From Ulota crispa (taxonomy: Eukaryota; Streptophyta; Bryopsida; Orthotrichales; Orthotrichaceae), in contig OY987247.1 in the NCBI GenBank assembly GCA_963920765.1, positions 4,278,001-4,342,000 of the forward strand: a stretch of DNA of 64,000 bases. The letters are read 5' to 3'. Made by a program: the position numbers and the translations under genes. Below the pieces are notes generated by a model. It saw nothing but the letters and a program-made list of their open reading frames with translations. It did no database searches and was not told where the DNA came from. Shown piece by piece: positions 35,831 to 47,689 of this stretch (position 1 is its first letter; the number at the start of each line of letters is the position of its first letter).

Positions 35831-36059
35831 CAACTTCAAAACATCTTTCAACACCTCCACATAATTCAGTAAGAAAATATTAAACATTTTTTTAATGTGG
35901 TTCATGTTACAATTGTCGCTGCCATGTAGTAACTAAGCAATAGATGCTATAGTGATTAACAACATTAATTGTATCTAAGTCACATAGTTGTTTTCCAGTT
36001 GTTTTTGAGTAATATTTCAGTCGTTTTTTGTTGCCGTCATGCAATACCTAAGCAATAAA

Positions 36060-36290
36060 TGCTATCATGTTGATGGATAACATTAGTTGTATCTTAGTGG
36101 CGTGCATTAGTTGTATCTTAGTGTTGTGCATTAGTTGTATCTTAGTGGCATGAGTTAGTTGTATGACTTGTATCTAAGTGGCGTGCGTTAGTTGTATTTT
36201 AGTGGCGTAGTCATTTCTCAGTTGTTCTTGAGTGATGATTTAGTTGTTTTTTAGTTAGTTTGTAGTTGTATTACAGTCGTACTATAGTTG
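36060..36290 (+). repeat. Short tandem AGTTGTATCTTAGTGGCGTGC repeats
   Basis: About six imperfect ~24 bp units with the core TTAGTTGTATCTTAGTGG. They fall within the CACTA element and may be part of its subterminal motif expansion. Confidence 0.75.
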
Positions 36291-36404
36291 TATTAATCAA
36301 CGCCCTAAACCTAAATTTTTCAAGGCGGCGCAACCTAACTTCTTTAAGGTAGCGCAGTCCATATCTCACTTTGCACCTAGTCCACAGGAGTTATGGTGTT
36401 AGGA

Positions 36405-37245
36405 AACCCTTAGAGTGAGGTTGAATTGCATCATTGAGGTTAGGTTGTTTAGTATTAAGCTTTGGTGTTCTCTTGTGTTGTGTATGAGTGTTTAGAAGGG
36501 ACTGATTTGCATCATTGAAAATAGGTTGCTTATCATTGAGCTTTGGTATTGATTTTAGGGTGTTTAGAAGAGTTTAGAAAGGCTGATTTTTATATTTGAA
36601 GCTAGGTTGCATGCCTTTGCAATTTGGTGTTGATTTTAGGGTGTTTAGAAGAGTTTAGAAGGGTTGATTTTTATAATTGAAGTTAAATTGCTAACCATTG
36701 AGCTTTGGTGATGATTTTAAGGTGTTTAGAGGAGTTTAGAAGGGGTTGATTTGCATCATTGAAGGTAAGCTGCTTTCCATTGGGCTTGGGTGATGATTTT
36801 AGAGTGTTTAGAGGAGTTTAGAAGGGCTGATTTTTATACTTGAAGTTAGTTTGTTTAGCATTGAGCTTTGGTGTTGGTATTAGGGTGTTTAGAGAAGTTT
36901 AAAAGGGCCAATTTTTATAGTTGAAGTTAAATTGCTAAACATTGAGCTTTGGTGTTGATTTTAGGGTTTTTAGAAAAGTTTAGAAGAGGTGGATTTGCAT
37001 CATTGAAGGTAAGTTTCTTTCCATTGGGCTTTGGTATTGATTTCATGGTGTTTACATGAGTTTAGAAGGGTTGGTTCTTATCATTGAAGTTAGGTTGCTT
37101 GGCATTGAGCTTTGGTGTTGATTTCAAGGTGTTTAGAATAGTTCAGAAGTGTTGATTTGTGTCATTGAAGTTAGGTTGCTTGCCATTGATCTTTAATGTT
37201 CAGATATGATGTTTATAGCCGTTTAGAAGTGTTGAAGACTAGCAC
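36405..37245 (+). repeat. 81-82 bp minisatellite, about ten units
   Basis: The TTTAGAAGGG landmark recurs near 36491, 36573, 36654, 36735, 36817, 36898, 36979, 37061, 37142 and 37222, i.e. every 81-82 bp. Units read roughly GTTTAGAAGGGTTGATTT, CATTGAAGTTAGGTTGC, CATTGAGCTTTGGTGTTGAT. Stops occur in each unit, so it is not protein-coding. Confidence 0.93.
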
Positions 37246-39719
37246 TTTGTGGGAGGTGAAGCATTTGAAGATTGGCGCTTGAAGACGCATTCTCTATTTT
37301 ATCTTAAATCTTACTATGATATAATGTAGCAATAGGGAAGGCTTGTATGCAAGTACAATACAACTAGCCATTGTATTAGTATTTACCCTAATCATGCACA
37401 ATTGAATCCTTGTTGGAATATGTTATTTAATCATTAGTGTGCGACTTCTGTACAGCTTGTTTGTCACTATCGTGCAACTAGATTACAACTTTGTGGCAAT
37501 TGCACTACAATCCAATCATGACTATAATGAGTTATATTTGTGACTCGCTTACAACTCTATTGCAACTAAAATACAACTGAATTGTAACTAAAGTGCGACT
37601 AAAATACAACTTTATCTCTACTAGGTGAGAGCACAGTGCTGATATAAAACTGCAGTACAATTGCAAGGTTGGCATGCAAGTTGTAATGTCATCTTAGATA
37701 CAACCAAATTGCAACTACCACTATCAATCTACTATACATTGCAGTAGTATTGTACTACCAAAAGAGAATGAAGAGTCACATATGTCCCAAACTTGACTAT
37801 AAATCGACTATATATCAACTGAAGATCAACTAATGTAAAAGCAATTATATTTATAGGTGAATTTTTTTAGAAAATTTATGTAAACAACTGCTTAGCAACT
37901 ACTTTACAACTAAAATACAACTGTATCACAATTGCTTGGGACACATGGCATTATAGAATATCAATTTCTCATTTTATGTATATGCTAAAAATTGACCAAA
38001 GGCTCTGAAAATATGACAAGTGGCACCCAATTATTCATGCATCAGATGTGTATTAATAAATACATTGGGATTAGTGAGAAAGATATCTTCCAACAAAGAA
38101 GAAAGAAAGGCAAAGTGGGCAGGTCCTCACAAATTTTTTGGAGGGGCAATGGATGAAATGTTGCAATTGTTCTAAAGTTGTGGTAAAATGTGACTGGTCC
38201 ACTCTCACCGCTGTGCGACTGAATCTAACTAGATTACGACTGCAGCCCTTTTAGTTGCACATGAGTGAATTCATGCCATAAACAACTGTAATGCAGTCGT
38301 TTAGTGCAGTTTTATTTTCCCAATTTTTTACTAGTGTAAGAAGGTAATTTTTTTGAAAATTTGGGAAATCCAACCATAGGATCCTCCCTTAGACTGGATT
38401 AGGTACTTGTGGAAAAAAAATCAGGTCATTCCAGATGGACATGAGTGAGATATTTACAACTAAAGTGAAAAGAAAAGTTTTTTTTCATGGTGCCCCAATT
38501 TTCAGAAGCCTTTGACCATTCTTACATGAAAATAATTGCTTTACGCAACTTTGCGCTCTATTTTTCCCATGTAGGAGATCAAGTTAGCTATGTGTGGGAG
38601 AATTTTCAAATCAATTGGAACTACACAACACATAGGAAAAATTAGTAAGTAAAAAGAAGTAGAGAATGAGTCAAATCACTAAATTGTTAAGAATTTAATT
38701 GTTAAAATGAAAAATGCAAATCCCAACAATCATAATGCTATGATAAACATTCTACATCCTTTGGCTTTGTTTTTTTCCAAAATAATAAAAACTGAGTAAA
38801 ACAAAGAACTTCAAAGTTTATTTTAGAGTAGAGATTCCATAACTGCCCGCAAACAAAAACTCCTCATAACTTTCATCTCATTGATTGAAATTGAATGGTT
38901 CAAAGCTTCTCACCTATAAAAAAAATCTAAAGAACCAATTTCAAATTTCAAATTTAAAAAAAAAATTAAAGAAGTTTTTGGGCTGCCCGGCCGGGCAGTC
39001 CTCCCTTGCTTTTCAGATTTTCATGCATAACTTCTTCAATAGTTGTTGGAATGAGGAAAAAATTAGATGCTTGCGTAGATCTTTGAATTCCCCACCTTCA
39101 ATAAAAGTTTCAAAAAATCACACAAAGTAGCTTATCCAAAGGTACATGCCCGAACTCCCACCTATCCCCCAAAGGGACAACAATCCTTGAGGGGTTAAAT
39201 TGTAACATTACAACTTCAAACTAGATATGTTAGACATCACATAGGAAAAGAAAACATAACAATACCACTTATGGATTAAAAGATTATAATGTTTGATCAA
39301 GAGGGTGTTAAACTGCAAAAATGACTTCAAGTCTTTCAATCCTCTTTTCGCATGTCAAATCTAAAATGTTGGTCACCAAAAAAATATGAGGTTAAAGGGC
39401 TTAACATGCATAGCCCCAATCAATTTATGACTTCTCAAAATCAACTCTACAATTTTTTTAAATGAATTTTTAATGTGATTCTTTCTCAAAGATCTAGTGT
39501 ATATGAGGCTCATTTTCATGAGCTCTCAACACTAAAAAAAATCAAGATAGCAATGGACACCCTTGCACAAAATCTTGAAAAGAAAATTCACAATTAATAA
39601 TTTTCAAAATTGGATTTTTGATGCTAAAACTATACTTTAAAAAAACAAATTAAAACACTAAATGTTCAAAATAGCAGCTTAGTTAGGTTTTATTGAATTT
39701 CAAAATACTGTCAACACCA

Positions 39720-39746
39720 AAATGTGGTGCCTTGGGCATTTAGGGG
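39720..39746 (+). repeat. Solitary TTAA-type right terminus
   Basis: GGTGCCTTGGGCATTTAGGG followed by GTTA matches the end at 55167-55190 and the left end of the 2742 miniature. The partner end was not located. Confidence 0.6.
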
Positions 39747-41049
39747 TTATGTTGCATAGTTTTAAAAACTTATGTCTCAATGTTTGGGAGGTTAGGTAGC
39801 AAGTTAAATGTTTCTTATTTGAATATTTTTTCATTGAATTTTTTTACTCATGAGGTTCCAAGTAAATTTCAAAATATACTGATTACTCATACAAGTTGTT
39901 GTGGAACATGGACGCTATAAATAACCAGTTTTGGATACTTCGTTGTCCAAAATAAAACTACGTCACAAGTCAAAAAGAAATTGAAGGTTATTGCGGATTT
40001 ATGGTCCCTAAAAATTGCATGTAGCCAGTTCAGACTTGGAGAGCTTAGTTCTAAACAACATAAACAACACTATAATTTCTTCCAACCACATGGCCCTATA
40101 TAGTTCAGATTTGCCTTCATTAGTAAAAATTAGTTAACTATGCTATACATACATTGTTTTGCGAAAAAATTGAAAGATGCATTGGACTATGCTTTTGCAA
40201 AATATGTGATTTTATTACCTTCAAATTGGACCAAGATTTATTTCCTTATCATGTCAAATATCAGAATCACCTCTTATCAAACAGGTATCTCTATATGATT
40301 CACCCTCCTTCCAGTATTGTATTTTAGCCCAATGCCACTTGCCCTAATTAGAACTTAAACAATTAGTGAAAAAAACTTTGAGCTTTATAGTTTTTCCTTC
40401 CTTTTTTCAATTGAATATTTTTTATAACCCATATACATCCTTAAATCCTTTAACTTTGAAAGGGTGGACAATGAATGTTTTCAAATGCCTACAACAAGTG
40501 CTTTTTATATGAAACTAGATGATGCACATTCAAGTATGCTTAGAAAACAAGTCTTACCTATTTTTCAATTATGTGACTAGTTTGGTCATTGATGTTATGT
40601 AATTTTTGCACAAGGCTTGAAATTGATTCATGACTATATGACATGAATTAAAAATAGGGATTGCAAGGTTGAAGATTTGATTTGTTGAATCTTTTTAGGC
40701 CATAATTATTTTGCCTCAAAAGTTCCAAATCTACGTACTTCACCTTCTTGCAGTCTTAAGGATTAATTCATTAAAAAAAATTAAAATTCAGTTATGTAGG
40801 AATTTGCCCAAATTTTTTATTGTCCCCTAGATGACAAGTCTCTTTATTTAGCAAAACAAGCCTACAATATTGACCAATGAATGGCAAGTAATTTTGGAGT
40901 GACAGTTGTCCTCTTTGGATTAATCTTGAAACATCAGATAGCTTGTAATATACTCACAAATGGTGACATGATTGGTCACGGGCTAACGTTTAAGAATTCA
41001 TGATAGAAACTTTGATTGACTTTTCATCCAATTATTGGCAAACCTAACG

Positions 41050-41968
41050 TTAACCCTTAAAGGACCAAGCAAAGTTTTCACCAAAAACTCTTCAAAACTA
41101 GTTTAAGAGCATCAACCAAATTTGGAAAAAAATACATTTTTATGTATACGTGACCATAGGATCTTGTAAAAGAATGGTTATAGAAGATGTGGAAAAAAAT
41201 TTAGAGTTTTTCACCACATGGATTGGAAGTTAGAATGGTTTGAATATTCAAAAACGTCTTGTGAAAAATCAAGCAGCTACTCTTCAGAAGGTGAAATTCT
41301 TAAGGAAAAAAGGTCATGTGGGTAGTACTTCTCTAAATTCCTTATTCCACCTCAATAAAGTACATGTCAAAAAAGTTTCAAATCATATGGAGTTGTACAA
41401 TATATGGAAAAAAATTAGTAAGTAAAAAAATATAGAGAATGATTCAAAAACACTAAGTTTTTAAGAATTTAATCATGGAAATGAAAAATGCCAATCCCAG
41501 TGGTCATAATGTTGTCATAAACAATGTTCATCCTTTGGTTTTGTTTTTTTTCCAAAATGTTGAAAATTGAGTAAAATAAAGGACTTCAAAGTTTATTTTG
41601 GAGTAGAGAATCCATAATTGCTTGCAAACAAAAAATCCTCATAACTTTCATCTCATTGATCCAAACGGAATGATTCAAAACTTCCTATATTCACATAAAT
41701 CTCCTAAACCAACTTAAAAATTTTGTTTTTGAAAAAAGTGATTTTTAAAAACGTGCCGAGGCTATCCGACAAACAAAAAAAACAACATATTAGGCCATAA
41801 CTTTTTACTCATAATTCAAAATGTCATGAAGTTTAGTGCATATGAAAGAAAAACCTTGTCCCCACATTCTATTAAAAATTGAGCCTAAAATATGAAAAGC
41901 TCCAATCACAAGTACTTGCCCAAATTGCTATGTTCTTAAAAAAGGGGGTTTGGTCCTTTAGGGGATAA
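41050..41968 (+). mobile_element. TTAA-type element (family P), 919 bp, whole
   Basis: Left end TTAACCCTTAAAGGACCAAG; right end TTTGGTCCTTTAGGGGATAA. The interior aligns with 38560-39198 and, inverted, with 44909-45836. It carries no open frame of note, so it is non-autonomous. Confidence 0.88.
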
Positions 41969-42104
41969 TACTTTGACAAAGATTTAAAGAGTCACTCCAG
42001 TTTTTCATTGAGTTCTTTTTTATTTAGTAGTGTCAAAATAAAGTAATATTCTTCCAAATTAATTTTGCTCGCAACAAGAACATAAAAAGTTGGTTCAATA
42101 TATT

Positions 42105-43135
42105 CTAGAATATTTGGTGCATTTTAGGTTGCCCCACATTAATTTCTTGACATTTTACACTACATAAATACTTATTAGTATTAGGATAAGTTCATCAATA
42201 GTTATTTCAACAAACAAATTTTAACAATGATAAGAACTTGACAACAATAACTAACGTTGTGGAAAAACAAAATAACAATGTCAAGACCATAAAATCACAT
42301 GAAACCCTAATATTTAACCCCTAAAGGATCAAAGTCCCCTCGGGGGACTTTTCGGGATTTCAAGCTATGGCTAAACTACTTTGCGAGATTTTTGAAACTT
42401 TTATTGAAGATGAGGAATTCAAAGATCTACGTGGGAATGTAATTTGTTCTTCATTCCGACATTTATTGAAGAAGTTAAAAATGAATAACTGAAAAAAGCT
42501 GTTCGAGGGGCAGCCCAAAAACTTCTATAAAAACTGCATTTTTTTCAAATAAAAATCTGAAATAGGTTCTTTAGACTTATGTAGACGTGGGGAGCTTTGA
42601 ATCATTCAATTCTAATAGATGAGATGAAAGTTATAAGAAGTTTTAGTTTGCGGGTAGGTGTGGTTTTGCTCGAAACCACACCTACCCGCAAACTAAAATT
42701 TCTTATAACTTTCATCTCATCTATTAGAATTGAATGATTCAAAGCTCCCCACGTCTACATAAGTCTAAAGAACCTATTTCAGATTTTTATTTGAAAATAA
42801 TACAATTTTTATAGAAGTTTTTGGGCTGCCCCTCAAACAGCTTTTTTTAGTTATTCATTTTTAATTTCATCAATAAATGTTGGAATGAAGAACAAATTAC
42901 ATTCCCGCATAGATTTTTGAATTCCTCACCTTCCATAAAAGTTTCAAAAAATCTTGCAAAGTAATTTAGCCATAGGTACCTGCCCAAAACCCCAAAAGTC
43001 CCCCAAAAAGACCCTTGATTCTTTAGGAGTTAAAAAGACATGCGCCTCCAAGTGATCAAATAATGAGTCATGAGATAACTTTCCAAGGTAAGGCAACCTA
43101 ATTGTCAAGGCAACCTTAATGCAATATTTAATGTA
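42105..43135 (-). mobile_element. Family D MITE, copy 2, split by the 720 bp palindrome
   Basis: Left part (GCATTTTAGGTTGCCCCAC, TAATTTCTTGACATTTTAC) and right part (CTCCAAGTGATCAAATAATG, AGGCAACCTTAATGCAATAT) together make one ~310 bp family D element once 42314-43033 is removed. Confidence 0.82.
42314..43033. mobile_element. 720 bp near-perfect palindrome with TTAA ends (family P foldback)
   Basis: Starts TTAACCCCTAAAGGATCAAA and ends TGATTCTTTAGGAGTTAA; arms of about 355 bp pair around a centre near 42672 (GGTTTTGCTCGAAACC). Each arm equals the right ~350 bp of the 919 bp family P element. It is inserted in a family D element. Confidence 0.93.
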
Positions 43136-44545
43136 GAGAATTTGAAAATTCACAAAGTGAGAACAAGTTCACCAACATTCAAGATATTCCCAATGATGAT
43201 GTCAGCTTGTGGGAGTTGGTTTAGGGGGGGTGCATCTGGCCTCACCCTGGTTAGGTGAAGTGCATCTGATCCGTATATGGCATCAACGGTGCAGAGTGCT
43301 TTGCCAGTTCCCAGTCTGGCAATATTCTCAGTCCCACAACGTTTGCCAAGGCTGGGTAAGTTAAGCTTAGTACTTGGACATGACCTCTGTACTATCGCCA
43401 TGCTTTAGTGCTTTAATGTGGGTCTGCAACTCTGCACCCATGTCCCTTTGCCATGTCCTCCTTTTCAACAAAATTTGTGAAAACATAAATGCCACCACCT
43501 TTGAATGGGGTAAGAGCACACTTCCGGAATTAGCCACAGTGTTAGAATTTAAAAACATTCCCACCTTTCTTTGCTTTTTGTAAGAAATATGTCGAAATAT
43601 TGTTTATTGACTTTTAATTATGTTTTGTTCTAATACATTTTTACGCATGGTTTTGTAATTCCTCCGTTATTTTGGTATTCTTCCACATCAATGCTGCATA
43701 GAAGTTGGCCCTCACTAGGGTCTAATGAGGAGACAGTCGAAAAATCTTTAGAAAGTTAGTAAAACAAAATGGCAAAAATTAGTTGAAGTTTGAATCTATT
43801 GAATGAAATTGGGTAGATTTTAAAGATGTGTAGTTATAGTATACATGTAAAAGAAAAATTTTGTGCATGCATCAAAAAACCAATTGAAAATGAGAAATGT
43901 TTGATTTTTGCAATTAAAGCTCAATTTCTCCCTTCTCCAACTACTTTTTGTAGAATATTTGCTCCCTTAACACACTAAAAAAGTTGGAATAAAAATGGGA
44001 TGAAAAATGGATGAAATCACCATGTCTCCCTCAAATAAATCTTAGGTTTCCTAATATTTGGATGAAAGTTACTCATAACAGGTGATTTGATGCATGGATG
44101 CAACATATGGATAATTCAATCATTGTTTCCCTTACTTGTGTGCATTCTATTGTACCTGTTGATTGACCAATGGAAAAATACAAATAAACAACAAATTTCC
44201 CTACCCAAGGTACAAGGTAGACTTCAGCAATTCATTTTTAGGCTAAATGTAGCAAGATTCCAACAAAAAAATGACTTGGTCACAAGCTTATAGAGTTATT
44301 AAAGGAACATGTGTAATTATTTAGTTAGATTTCAAAAAAAAACTTATTGGAAATTGTATTGCAGCTATTAAAATATTCAATAACATGAAACACACATTTT
44401 GCCATAAATGATAGCCCAAAGCAGTATCTTCAAACCACTTTAGCTATAAATAAATAAATAATAAAACAAAATGACCAACAGAATTTCCTAAACATATTGT
44501 GGTTGAAAGATTGTGATCACATACATGCTATATACAAGAGCTTTT
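43136..44545. other. Unassigned stretch with a 43150-43560 gene-like composition
   Basis: The interval 43150-43560 is richer in G+C than its surroundings and has overlapping minus-strand frames (SLGKRCGTENIARLGTGKAL) without a family match by eye. It may be an old coding fossil. The rest is featureless AT-rich DNA. Confidence 0.4.
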
Positions 44546-44624
44546 AACCCTTAAACATTTTGACTTGACTTGTGAGGTTACCAAGTGTACTCACTTTGCA
44601 GGACATTGGATATTTAAGGGTTAA
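44546..44624. mobile_element. 79 bp miniature of the TTAA-type family
   Basis: Inverted ends TTAACCCTTAAACAT and ATATTTAAGGGTTAA, TTAA at both extremes, ~45 bp unpaired core. Confidence 0.75.
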
Positions 44625-44908
44625 CGCTTTTGGGTGCCATGGAATATTGTACAATATCCAAATAGATTGTAAAAGAGTAACAACCCTTACAAACAAACAA
44701 CACAAATGCAAAGTACATCTATATCACTTTTGTACAAGAGTTGGGTGAACAAAATCCATCTACAATATTGAATGCCAAGTTGGTTTAGTATCACAGCCTT
44801 AGAGGTTCACCATCATGATACTTAACACCTAAAGGTCCAAACAACGTGTTTTTGACAACATTGTAATTTTGGGTAGCTCATTACAAATAGATTTTTCATT
44901 TGTTTTCT

Positions 44909-45836
44909 TTAACCCCTAAATTCTTGAGTGTCCCCTCGGGGGACAAATGGGATTTTGGGCAGGTACCTACAGTCTCAATTTTTGTCTTGATTTTTTGAAA
45001 CTTTTTTTGAAGATAGGAAAACACATTAGCTTTTGGGGAATATAATTTTTATTCCAATCAATGCCCAAAAGCAAAAGTTATGCCTAGATAAGCAAAAATT
45101 TATGCAAATTGGGCAGCAAAAACATTTACAAAAACTTGAATTTTTTTATTTTTGTTTTTATCCTTGTAGGTTATAGTTTTGTTTACATCTAAAGCTTTGA
45201 TCCATTCCATTTGGACTAGTTATGAGAAAGTTATGGACAATCTTGTTTTTCGGGCAGTTCAAACATCTTCTTGAAAAAATAACTTATAAACTTCATTTTT
45301 GAACGCAAGTTTAACATTTTTCCAAAAAAAATTGTTGGAGAGGGTGAAGCTTGCTTGCTAGAACAATCTTACCATTGGGATTATTGCATTTCAATTCCAT
45401 TGCAAGGTTATTAACAATATAAGTTTTTGTTCAATCTCATACCTTCTTCTACCTAATGTTTTTTTAAGAATGCAAATTAAGTATTTTTTGTTTTGATTTT
45501 TTTCTAAAGATTCTAAACTCAATTTCCCACATTAAAAAAATAAGCTTCAAAACTCTATGGTGCAAAAATTTTAAGTTAAAAAAGTTCAAAGTCAAATAGT
45601 CTAATCATGCAAGGTGCAAAAAAGCCTGATTTTAAAGTTTGAATGCAAATATCTTGCAATTTGTGTGGTCAAAGTTTTTGAATTTTTGTTTCCACATTCT
45701 TATACTAGTCTAGTACAAGATCTTGTGGTTAGATATGCAAAAAGACCAATTTTCAAACTTTTTTACTCTTTACAATAGAAATGGCAATTTTGAGTGTCTT
45801 TTGACAAAATGAAGGCCCTAGGGATTTAGGGGTTAA
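44909..45836 (-). mobile_element. TTAA-type element (family P), 928 bp, inverted
   Basis: Left end TTAACCCCTAAATTCTTGAG with the GTCCCCTCGGGGGAC block of family P right ends; right end GGGATTTAGGGGTTAA. Relative to 41050-41968 it runs in the opposite direction. It interrupts another terminus beginning TTAACACCTAAAGGTCC at 44822. Confidence 0.85.
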
Positions 45837-45939
45837 AATTTTCACACATATTGTGCCTAAGGAGTAACTTTAAGGCCCAACAATTTTCAAAACTTTTGAC
45901 TACATGGTTAAAAAGATATTGCATGATTTGTAGTTTTCT

Positions 45940-46026
45940 TTATTTGTTGGACAGTTTGGGCAGCTCAAAAAACTTATTTTTGAATTATATTTATATAAAA
46001 TATATATATAAACTAAAATAGGTTCT

Positions 46027-46093
<67 letters not shown>

Positions 46094-46440
46094 CATATAT
46101 ATACATGTACATGGGAAGTTTTGAATCAATCCATTTTTATCAATGAGATGAAAGTTATAAGGAGATTTTGTTTGCGGGCAGTTATGGATTCTCTATTTTG
46201 TAATAAACTCTTAAGTCCTTTAATTTACTCAAGCTTCAATACTTTGGATGCAGATTGTTTATTATAGTATTACAACCATTGGGATTGACATCTTTCATTT
46301 CCATGATTAAATTCTTAACAATTTAGTGTTTTGAATTGTTCTCCACTTCTTTTTATTCACTATTTTTTTCCCATGTGTTGAACAATTCCAAATGATTTGA
46401 AAATATTCAAATGTGTACCCAACTTGCCTTGAATAATAAA
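45940..46440 (-). mobile_element. Family P fragment, interrupted by an (AT)n tract
   Basis: Contains, inverted, the family P middle (GAGATGAAAGTTATAAGGAG, GCGGGCAGTTATGGATTCTC, CATTTCCATGATTAAATTC) but no recognisable TTAA terminus. An (AT)n run occupies 46035-46100. Confidence 0.7.
46035..46100. repeat. (AT)n microsatellite
   Basis: About 65 bp of almost pure AT dinucleotides with a few ACAT interruptions at the 3' side, inside a family P fragment. Confidence 0.95.
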
Positions 46441-46479
46441 TCCAAAGAGTCACAACCATTTTGGAAAAAAAATCATACA

Positions 46480-47235
46480 AATATGGGTGATTGCAAGAAA
46501 CACTTGTATTATTTTTTGTCCCCTTCACCTCTTGCGGGTACTTTTTGGCTAGTAACTTTTTCTCAAGAGGTTCTTTTGAGCTGAAATTTCAGAGGAAGGT
46601 ACATGTCATAGTTACAGACTTTCTATAATTTTTATGGTTTTCTTAAAATTTATTTACTATTTTTAAACAGCCCCAAATAGGTGTCTACCTTGGCCATTTG
46701 GGGGGTTTTTAGTACTATTTTGGGTCCAAAAAAGCAAATCTCATGCCACAAATTAGGGAAGTTGTTCATCATAGAGCATTACATGGACACATAGAAGGAT
46801 TTTAGGAAATTGTGAATTTTGTGCCTTCCACATGCTTTCAAAGTGGGCATCCTTTGGTCAATGATTGGAGAAAGAAAACAAACTTCCCCAAAAAAACAAT
46901 TCCATCAATACAAGCCCCTTGAAAAGAGAAAAAATGCCTGTCTTTTTATTTATTTATTTGAATACTTTTACTATTTTCTAAAAAGCAAAATTGAATGTCT
47001 TTTTGTGGGAAATTTCTATCCTTCTATTTCTGTGCATAACTTTTAGAATAATTTTTTCTAAATCTGAAATTTTGTGAGTATGCCATTTTTAAGTGGTTTA
47101 TAAATTATCCAAATTTTATTTTATTTTGTGTTAAAAATTTATTTCAAAAACTCATAGTACTACCTTAGTACTACCAGTTTTAAGGGTGTTTGAGTCAAAA
47201 CTGTTAAGTGTTTCTTGCAACTACCCATATAACCT
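46480..47235 (+). repeat. Unknown ~750 bp dispersed repeat (family K), copy 1
   Basis: Aligns in the same orientation with 52755-53490 throughout: TGTCCCCTTCACCTC, TACTATTTTGGGTCCAAAAA, TTTCAAAGTGGGCATCCTTT, TTCTACTATTTTCTAAAAA-like block and CTTGCAACTACCCATA. No terminal repeats or open frame shared between the copies. Confidence 0.8.
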
Positions 47236-47689
47236 TGTGAAGTGCAGCTACCCGGGTTTTTGTAGGGATAATAAATGACTTTTTGTAAATTCAAACTCAA
47301 ATATTTAACAATTTACACGATGGAAGTTTCTAGATTTTTTTTTCACATCTTTTGGCACTAGTGTACTACAAGATTTTACGGTTACATGTGTCCAACAATT
47401 ATTTCTAAAATTTGACATTTATACTAAAAATGGCAGTTTTGGAGCGGTTTTGATGAAAACTTAGTAAAAAACCTTTACCGGTTAATCCTAGCTCTTTTTG
47501 TCGTTCATTGACCACGTACTAAATGCTTGTTCTCTTAGGAAATTAACATTGCCACAACAAACAAACGGGCAAACAAAACAGTTTAGAAAACTTCCTCTTA
47601 TTTCCACTTCAAAAATTCACAACTAACTCCAAAAGAATCTAGAAAAATACAAATCTAATGGGACTACATACATCTTCAGTACTAGGCAT

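Larger units (their letters stand above)
28289..38336 (-). mobile_element. CACTA (En/Spm-type) transposon with TAA target duplication, interrupted
   Basis: Ends CACTATTAAAAAAATAG (28289) and the reverse complement of CACTAGTAAAAAATTG (38336), with TAA on both sides. Subterminal zones (about 28310-29060 and 37330-38320) are packed with ACAACT/AGTTGT motifs, as expected of CACTA transposase-binding repeats. It contains a Ty3/Gypsy fossil (29083-34818), a 132 bp CACTA hairpin and an 81 bp minisatellite; net length is about 4.2 kb. A minus-strand coding remnant at ~35830-35451 resembles the DUF4216 region found downstream of CACTA TNP2-type transposases. The transposase core itself was not found, so the copy is probably non-autonomous. 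Confidence 0.87.
28216..39198 (+). mobile_element. TTAA-type element (family P), ~932 bp without its insertion
   Basis: Left end TTAACCCCTAAAGGACTGAG (28216-28288) and right part 38337-39198 ending CCTTGAGGGGTTAA belong to one element interrupted by a 10 kb CACTA transposon. The right part aligns with the whole copy at 41050-41968 (TTTCATCTCATTGAT, GGGCTGCCCGG, CAATAAAAGTTTCAAAAAA). Net length ~932 bp agrees with sister copies of 919 and 928 bp. Confidence 0.85.

Noticed and set aside
36405-37245. 81 bp repeat as a 27-residue protein repeat array
   Set aside because: Units alternate between 81 and 82 bp and contain stops in every frame.
38950-39000. GCCCGGCCGGGC palindrome as a terminator or operator
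   Set aside because: It occurs in the shared middle of family P elements and is a transposon feature, not a gene signal.
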